Assembly (NCBI GenBank): GCA_020746835.1
Contig: JAGPNK010000008.1
Span: forward strand, 496,001-560,000
From: Stachybotrys elegans
Lineage: Eukaryota > Ascomycota > Sordariomycetes > Hypocreales > Stachybotryaceae
Direction of reading: 5' to 3'
Length of the DNA: 64,000 nucleotides
The stretch's first letter is position 1; the number at the start of each line of letters is the position of its first letter. The notes beneath the pieces are model-generated. The model had not been told where the DNA came from, searched no databases, and worked only from the letters and a program-made list of their open reading frames with translations. Both the position numbers and the translations under genes were made by a program. Below, piece by piece: positions 57,898-64,000 of this stretch.

Positions 57898-60800
57898 TCA
57901 GTTGTCCTCATCGTCAGTGTCGGGCGGGTGAGGCGTGCCCTTGGGGCTGTTGAGCCACTCAATGTGACGGAGACGGCGGCGGACATCGCGCTCCTTGAGC
58001 TCCTTCTTGGTCATCTTCTTCTTCTTTCTGGCGCGGAACTTCATGTCGCCATTGTCCTCGACACCGCTGGGTGCGGCGCTGGGAGCGGCAGAGCTGACAG
58101 CTGAGCTGGCCGCCGTGCTGGTGACGCCGCTGCCGGGACGGCTGTCCTCGAAGCGGTCAAGGCTGATGGAGGCGTTGCCACGTTGGGCGACGCGACCGTC
58201 ACGAACGTGCCACTGCTCGGAGCACAGGGCGCCGACGAACTCCTCGTTGTGGGAAATGAGGATCACACCACCCTTGAAGTCGCGGATGGCCACGGCGAGA
58301 CCACCAAGGGAGTCACGGTCCAAGAAGTTGGTCGGCTCGTCAAGAACCAGCAGATGGGGATTGTTCCACATGGCGCCAGCGATGACGACCTTGACCTTCT
58401 GACCTCCAGAGAGGGAGCCAATCTCGTTGTGGTTGGCAATCTCAGGGTCGAGACCGAGATCGTCGAAGTGCTTCGAGATAACGGTGGGCTGCAGCTCGCG
58501 GTATCCGAGACCCTCACGCGATGCCTCGTGGTCATCAAATTCCTGGACCAACTTGTTGAAGCCCTGCTCAACGAGCCACTCTCGCGACAAATGGGTGTTG
58601 TGCTTGGGGAGCAGGCCACGCCACTTACTGAAAGATTGTCAGCAAACTCGCCGATCGAGTAGGGGAAGAAGGGGGCTATGTTCTTACACTTCATATTGGA
58701 AGGTCTTCTTGAACTTCTGGCGACCGACAAGCGCTTCGACCTGTCGAGGCGACTTGCCATCTTTGAGGTCAATCCACTTATCCATCTGTTCGCGATCGGC
58801 ATCCGACAGCACACGGGTCTGCTTCATGTGGACCTCACGATCATCACCGTGGGCATATCTCCACTGGAGGTACTGGTTGGGGGTCTTCTCGAGATGCATC
58901 TCAACGTGCTCGAGAGCGTGTTGCTTGATGTAACCAATACGGAGATTGGGGTGCTTCTCGACCTTTCCAACGTCGGGAATAACCTCTCCAGTCAGCAGCT
59001 TGATGAGCGTAGACTTGCCGGCACCGTTGGGGCCGATGATGGCCACACGGGACGACAGAGTCAGCTGGCAAGACACCTCGGAAAGTGATGGCTTGGGGGC
59101 CTTGGGGTAGGTGTAGGTGACGTTGCTCATTCGCAGGATAGCTCGGGTGTTGGACTTGACACCGGTCAGGATACCTGGGGGAGGGAACTTGAACTGAACA
59201 TTAGAAGCCGACAGAGTATAGTAGCTCTTGGCCTCAGGTCGCAGCTTGACAAAGTTGGCAAGGTTGCCCTTGTAACAAGCCAGTTTCTTGTTTGGCTCAT
59301 AGTGGTAGATGTCAGTGGTGACATTGTCAAGGAATCCCGAGTCGTGGGAGACGATCAGACTGGTGATATCCGTGTGCGACTTGAGGTAGTTTTCCAGCCA
59401 GGCGATGTTTGCAACATCGAGATGGTTAGTCGGTTCGTCCAGGAGAAGGACATCAGCACGCTGAAGCATAGCTCGAGCAAGAGCGAGCTTCATCTTCCAA
59501 CCACCAGAGAGCGATCCGACCTTTTGAGCCTGACGTCCTTCGGGGCCAGCCGTGAAGCCGAACTCACTCAACACCTCCGAGATGCGCTCAGTTCCCTGGG
59601 TGGCAATCTCGGGATCCTTGGAGACAAACTCAAGAATGCTGATATCAGCATCTTCGCCCTGGTTGTGCTCGACGTAGCAAGTCCTTAGAACGTCCTGGGG
59701 AGGGAAGCCCTCAAGCTTGCCGCCAGCGATACTGCGCATGAGCGTAGACTTGCCAGCACCATTGCGGCCACAAAGACCATAGCGATGGCCCTTGAGAAGA
59801 CGCAGGTTGGTGTGAGAAAGCAGCAGCATACCACCATATGCCAGGGAGAAATCAGCGTTCACAATCTCCACCTCGCCGTCGTCCTCCTTCTCGGGAACAC
59901 CCCAACGGCGCTCATCCTCCTCGATGTAGAACTGCTGGACTTCATCGGCAACCTTCTGAGGAGCATCCCCAGACATGAAATAAGTGAGGTAAGGAGCGAT
60001 GCGACCGGATATTCTGTTGATAAAGCGGTAGTTTACGTCAAGGGCAATCATCTCAGAGATGTAGGGTTGTGCAATCTCGTACAGCTCGTGGTTGGCGGCG
60101 ATGCCGTTGTTCTTCTTGACGTGCTCTTGGAGAACCTTGGCGACGTCTTCAGCACTGGCTCGAGCGACAATGTCCTGATCGTCGCCCATGGCCTTGTTCA
60201 TTGTGGCCAGCGCTCGTTCCGCCAGCTCTCGGACCTCGGGGAGTGAAGCGCGATCAACGACTGCCTTGACACCCGGTGTCAGTTTGGGCAGGAAGATTCT
60301 TGCCTCAATTGGGTCGTGAACAAGCTTAGTCAAGTTCTCCACGATGACGACTGTCTGTCGGAGGACTTCCTGAGCAGTAGTGGGGGTGTTGAGAGATCGC
60401 TCCAGGAAGGGGGTCAAGAGAGCCAAAACAGGCGAAGTAACAATGGCAACAAAGGTCGTCATGGACAAGGCGTGTATCGCCTTCTGGAGGGTCTGAGCAG
60501 AAGGGTTGTGCATCGTGTCAATCAGAAGTGGAATTCTGGGAGCAACATCGTCGTTGGAGAGCAGGGTAGTCAGGGAAGTCATGGTCTGTACGGCCTGCTT
60601 CTCAACCTCGGACTTGAGATCGTGCATACCCCCCTCAACAATAGGGATCAAGGTAGCAATCTTAGCTCCCATAGCCTCGCGCAGCAGATCCTTCTCCAGA
60701 GACTCCTCCTTGGTGGAACCGACAACAATCTGAGCCTTGTCGGCCATTTTCTGGATAAGCTTGTATGCGGCGACGGTACCTTGCCACTTGCCAGTCTTCT

Positions 60801-61296
60801 TTGAGAGGTACTGAATCAAGGCAGGGAGCAGGCCAACAACGAGGGACTCGGGGCCGAGATTAGTGAACAGAGCGTCGATGCCATACTGAGCAGCCTCGCG
60901 GACGACATTTCCCTTGTCAGCAAGGGCATCGAGAGCACAAGCGACCATTCCCTCAGTCTGGGCGAGGATAACGACCTCGCTGACACTCTGCCTGGGAGGG
61001 AAACGCTCGAAGATGGCGCCGAGAAGGTTCTGGCTGCTCTCTCTCCTGAGACCACTCTTCTTATCAGAAGCAGCCTTCTTGACCTCGGCGAGGATACCGT
61101 AGAACGTAAGGCCGGCGGGGCCGACCGAGTTGAGGAGTAGTTCGCAGAGGGCATAGCTGGCATCGACCGAGGCAGCAGAGGACGAGGCTGTAAAGATGGT
61201 GTTGAGGAAAGCGGCGACGTCCTCCTGCGATGGCGGGGGAGGGGCATCTTGGGACACCATGGTGGGCGCGGATGGAGGGGTGACGGGGTGAGGCAT
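57898..61296 (-). CDS. NEW1: ABC-F ATPase of the eEF3/New1 family (New1/Elf1 type)
   Basis: CDS complement(join(57898..58627,58688..61296)), 1112 aa, intron 60 bp; the join reads FQYEVKWRGLLPKHN inside the chromodomain-like insert. N-terminal HEAT-like repeats cover about 30-430. The first ABC domain has Walker A GRNGAGKST (about 509) and LSGGWKMKLALARA with LLLDEPTNHLD. The second has GPNGAGKST (about 753), with the chromodomain insert before LSGGQKVKVVIAGA and LVLDEPTNFLD. A basic C-terminus (FRARKKKKMTKKELKE) follows, as in eEF3. The long insert ending EASREGLGYRELQPTVISKHFDD points to New1 of yeast and Elf1 of fission yeast rather than canonical eEF3. These act on ribosomes, New1 in termination and recycling. 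MPHPVTPP (61296) is the first ATG with A at -3; MVSQDAPP at 61260 has the stronger CACCATGG context and would give 1100 aa. Confidence 0.9.
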
Positions 61297-62457
61297 CGTG
61301 GGCGACGATGGTGAGTGAGAAAGAGGCTGTATTAGACTTTGGTGAGTTTGGCAGATGTGTTCACCGTGTCCTCGGCTCGTAGGTGTCAGCGGCGTGTCAG
61401 CGGGCGTGTGAGATTTTTTTTTTCTTTTTTTTTTTTCTCTTTCTTCTCTCTTCTTCCGAGATCTGTCTTCCTCCTCTTCGCTCTTCTCGTTCCTCTCCTT
61501 CGCTTTGGGCGTCGAAGCACGAGCCGGCAAAGAAAAGAATACGAAAGGATAAGCCACGCGCAAGAGTCTTGCCGCTCTCTCGTGAGGGAATTTGGAAGAG
61601 GAGGTTGACAATGAAGATGTAATTAGAGAAAATGAACTTTCCCACTGTAACAACGCTGTCTGGAGAGTGGCGGACGGACCACGCAGCCCACACACAGAGA
61701 AACTTTCAGGGACCCCGCTGTTATCGCCCTTTCCCTACCAGATTTTTTTCCCCCCCTCTCTCTTTGGTCCCTTTTCCCTCCTTATCCCTTATCGCAACCC
61801 CACTTCTATTCACTTGAGGCATGTGGCAGTTTGGTCTTACCGACACAAGTAGGTACTTTACTTATGTAGTATATGGCTGGTTGCAAACAGTAGACCATTC
61901 ATTGGACAGGTAGCTTTTCAGGTGGCTCTTGTATTGCTTCATGTGATATTTGAAAAATGCCAGGATGATCAAGTTGAACAATCTTCTCTCAGTGGCTTAC
62001 CAGCAGGGCGATACATTCAGGACTCGATGCCTCCGACCAAACCTCCACCCACGTGGGTATCTCGGATAATATTCCTGGATCAGGGACCAACGCTCTCTAG
62101 TGGGCTGTAACGGGATCTTCCTGTACAGTTAGTAAGGGAGCAGGAAAGGGCTGCATATCGAAACGACCATAAGTAGGCAACAGACAGAATCAATATTATT
62201 AGCAATCCTAGACAGTCAAAGTATCGGTAGCAGAGCGAATGACTGCTGCCGCAACATGTGACAATAATTCCAAATGCAAAGCATAACCCAACAATTCCAA
62301 GCAAAACTCGATCCCAAACTCAAACCTGCGCCATGCTTAAATCATGGTCAAGAGAAAACTCTATACAAAAGCTCGGTTCCCATGGGTACAATGCCCAGGT
62401 TCTGGTTCATACGGCGTTGCTGTACTGCCACTGTCGTTTGAGTCTGCAAGAATGCAC
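61297..62457. other. Promoter and leader of the New1-like gene; amidoligase terminator
   Basis: 1.2 kb. A long pyrimidine tract on the plus strand (about 61412-61500, runs of T with C) reads as polypurine in the New1 transcript and keeps the frame open upstream to 61695, encoding Lys/Glu/Arg repeats. I take this as leader, not protein. No other gene is seen. Confidence 0.5.
61412..61460. repeat. Polypyrimidine tract (T-rich with C), promoter-type
   Basis: Runs of nine and thirteen T joined by short C-containing words, 100-150 bp upstream of the New1-like start on the opposite strand. It is a likely nucleosome-poor promoter element. Confidence 0.6.
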
Positions 62458-63694
62458 TTATCGTGTCTGCATTCTTGTGTATTCATCCGGGAGGTATCGT
62501 TTCATTCGAGATTTCCTAGCTGCACGTCGAATCCGCTTCCACCAGTCTTCAATGGCAGAATCGAACTTGGGGTCCTCGGGTGACACGTACGAAGAGAACT
62601 TGTGAAGAAGATCCTGCCATGCATGAGTTGAGATGCCAAGAGACGCCGGGAATTTGTGCTTACCTCTTGCAGAGCCAGTGTGATGAACCCCAACACAAAG
62701 GCCACCCAGGCCAGTGTGCCTTTGGTGTTGAGGAATTGGTTCCCACCACGGAACTCTACCGTTCCAGTACATCGCCCAGTCTTGGGGTGAGGAAAGATGT
62801 TCTGGAAGTTCCAAAGGACGTAGCGGTTCCCCTGCATGTAAAAGTAGAGGTCTGTCTCTGTCGTCTTGGACCGAATCTCGGCTGCCACCTGCTGCAGGGT
62901 TGCATTGTTTTTGCCATACAACAAGGTCTCTCGGAGGCCCGAATCCACGCTCTTACTGTTCATGATGCAATATTGGTTCTCACGGCGTGCTGGTGGTAGG
63001 CAGGCCGCTACGAAGTCCTCATACACGACACAGGCGAAGGCAATTTTCTTGAGCGACCGGAAAGAAAACTTGTTGTTCAGGCTCACAGGGGTGACGTGCA
63101 CATGGCCGCCGCAGGACACATCTTTCTGCGGGTTGAAGTGCACCCGCATCGCTTCCCAGAAATCCGAGAGGATGCGGCTAATGTGCAGCGTGGTATCCAG
63201 CCTAGGCGAGACTACCTCCATACAGACTGCCGATGGAGAAGGCCATATTAGCGTCCTGGTCCTTGCTAGAAGTCAAGCGAGTGGATAAGAAACCGGGAAG
63301 AGGGTCCCGGAGGGCTGGCGAAGGGCAAGGAGGCGAAGGGGCGGACCGGGCAGCGACGGCATGAAGCGAAAAAAAAACAGAGAGGCGGACAGGTGCCGCC
63401 AATGGAAGAAAGGAGGCTGTCAAAATGAGAGGGAAAAAGCAAAGAAAACGTTGGCGCCTTACCGAATGGCCGTGGCCTCTTCAATGAGCCGTCGCGAGTG
63501 ACGAACCACTTGCCACCATAATACTCGGGATGCTTGCTGTATTTGGAGTTGTCGTCATGGACAGCCGAGATTCCCCTGTTGCGAAGCTTCTGCGCAAGCT
63601 GGCGATACCAGTCAACGTTGGTGAAGCTCTCCCCTCCACCATAGGGCTTCGCAACGGCCTCGATCTCGACGCCGAAATTATAGTGGCGGACCAT
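62458..63694 (-). CDS. Amidoligase-family enzyme (COOH-NH2 ligase fold), substrate unknown
   Basis: CDS complement(join(62458..62613,62664..63226,63463..63694)), 316 aa; introns 50 and 236 bp. Family landmarks in order are MVRHYNFGVEIEAVAKP at the N-terminus, WFVTRDGSLKRP, VCMEVVSPRLDTT just after the first intron, CGGHVHVTP (about 114-122), and GTVEFRGGNQFL (about 233-243). These match the putative amidoligase family (PF12224-like), distantly related to glutamate-cysteine ligases and glutamine synthetase folds. The conserved Glu/His/Arg residues are expected to bind ATP-Mg. In bacteria relatives sit in peptide-modification operons; fungal members are uncharacterised. The 236-bp intron is long, and an alternative TAG acceptor 48 bases upstream would also keep frame, adding 16 residues. 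No signal peptide or membrane helix is evident apart from one hydrophobic stretch (LAWVAFVLGFITLAL). Confidence 0.86.
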
Positions 63695-63954
63695 GGTGAT
63701 GGATATGTGTGGATTAATTTGAGCGAGCCGCCGTGACCGCAGGCGGAATGGATCCTCGACGACGACACATGCGCAGAGAGATAAATAGGATAGCGAGCTG
63801 AACGGGCAGCAAGCTGCGCTTCCTTCGGGCCCGCGTCGTGTGATGTCAACACGTCTTTTCAGTCTGCTTCCCGCGGCGAGGTGGATGTACACGATAGCCG
63901 GCCTTGTTCCGCTTGGCAGTACCAGAATACCATCCGTCTAGAATCCCCATCAAC

Positions 63955-64000
63955 ATGGACAAATCGGAGGACGAGAAAATGAAAAAGGAAGAACGGCGGC
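63955..64000 (+). CDS. Possible 5' end of a further gene (partial)
   Basis: ATG at 63955 in AACATGG context opens a frame that stays clear to the window edge (MDKSEDEKMKKEERR). It would diverge from the amidoligase gene across 260 bp, a normal fungal arrangement. Fifteen charged codons do not allow identification, and chance is possible. Confidence 0.35.
   Translation, partial: MDKSEDEKMKKEERR

Noticed and set aside
57898..61296. Calling the ABC-F protein canonical eEF3
   Set aside because: The overall fold is shared, but the sequence around the chromodomain insert and the second ABC domain (EASREGLGYREL, VVIAGAMWNNPHLL) fits New1/Elf1 better than the eEF3 sequence I know.
61297..61695. Lys/Glu-rich N-terminal extension of the New1-like protein as coding
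   Set aside because: It is encoded by a polypurine tract typical of a promoter or leader and begins beyond two better starts. Kept only as a question in the findings.
1..64000. CRISPR arrays, bacterial operons or ribosome binding sites
   Set aside because: Spliced eukaryotic genes throughout; no spaced direct repeats were seen.

Overview
This is nuclear DNA of a filamentous ascomycete (Pezizomycotina), most likely a Sordariomycete. Genes carry short introns of about 50-100 bp with GTRNGT donors, CTRAC-like branch points and YAG acceptors. Start codons often sit in a CACCATGG context. Recognisable products are typical of this group: a HOG-pathway MAPKK, a ZtGT2-type surface glycosyltransferase, a 2EXR protein and a New1/Elf1-type ABC-F ATPase. 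I rebuilt exon structures by hand from splice signals and family alignment knowledge, and every spliced CDS given here has a length divisible by three.

Layout. 0-11 kb: the tail of an unknown gene, the MAPKK Pbs2 (-), a 5-kb gene-free stretch, an auxin-efflux-carrier family membrane protein (+) and a pyridoxamine-oxidase-like flavoprotein (-). 12-21 kb: 3-methylcrotonyl-CoA carboxylase alpha (+), converging on the GPI-anchor subunit Gpi2/PIG-C (-), then an alpha/beta hydrolase (+) and a 2EXR protein (+). 21.9-34.5 kb is compact and rich in housekeeping genes: SEACAT subunit Mtc5/WDR59 (-), Ubc13 (+), ATP synthase subunit d (-), NAC-alpha (-), ribosomal protein eL14 (-), a putative spliced non-coding transcript (+), a small conserved protein (-) and the Fmp46-like redox protein (+). 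35.7-40.7 kb: one very long reading frame interrupted by a single in-frame TAG. 41-45.6 kb: complex I B8 subunit (-) back to back with the mitochondrial pyruvate carrier MPC2 (+), then fumarase (+). 46-57 kb: a membrane-anchored GH16 glucanase-like protein (-) and the ZtGT2-like glycosyltransferase (+), diverging across a 6.3-kb gene-free interval. 57.9-64 kb: the New1/Elf1-type ATPase (-), an amidoligase (-) and the first codons of a further possible gene (+).

Themes. Six products act in mitochondria and several are metabolically adjacent: MPC2, fumarase, complex I B8, ATP synthase d, MCC-alpha and Fmp46. Three act on nascent chains or ribosomes (eL14, NAC-alpha, New1). Three act at the cell surface or its biosynthesis (Gpi2, GH16, GT2).

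The strongest unusual signal is the TAG at 37174-37176. It interrupts an otherwise continuous 1665-codon frame, and the A of the stop lies in the loop of a perfect 5-bp hairpin. That is the arrangement expected of a stop codon recoded by fungal A-to-I mRNA editing (UAG to UGG). Readthrough or a weak 75-nt intron are the competing explanations.
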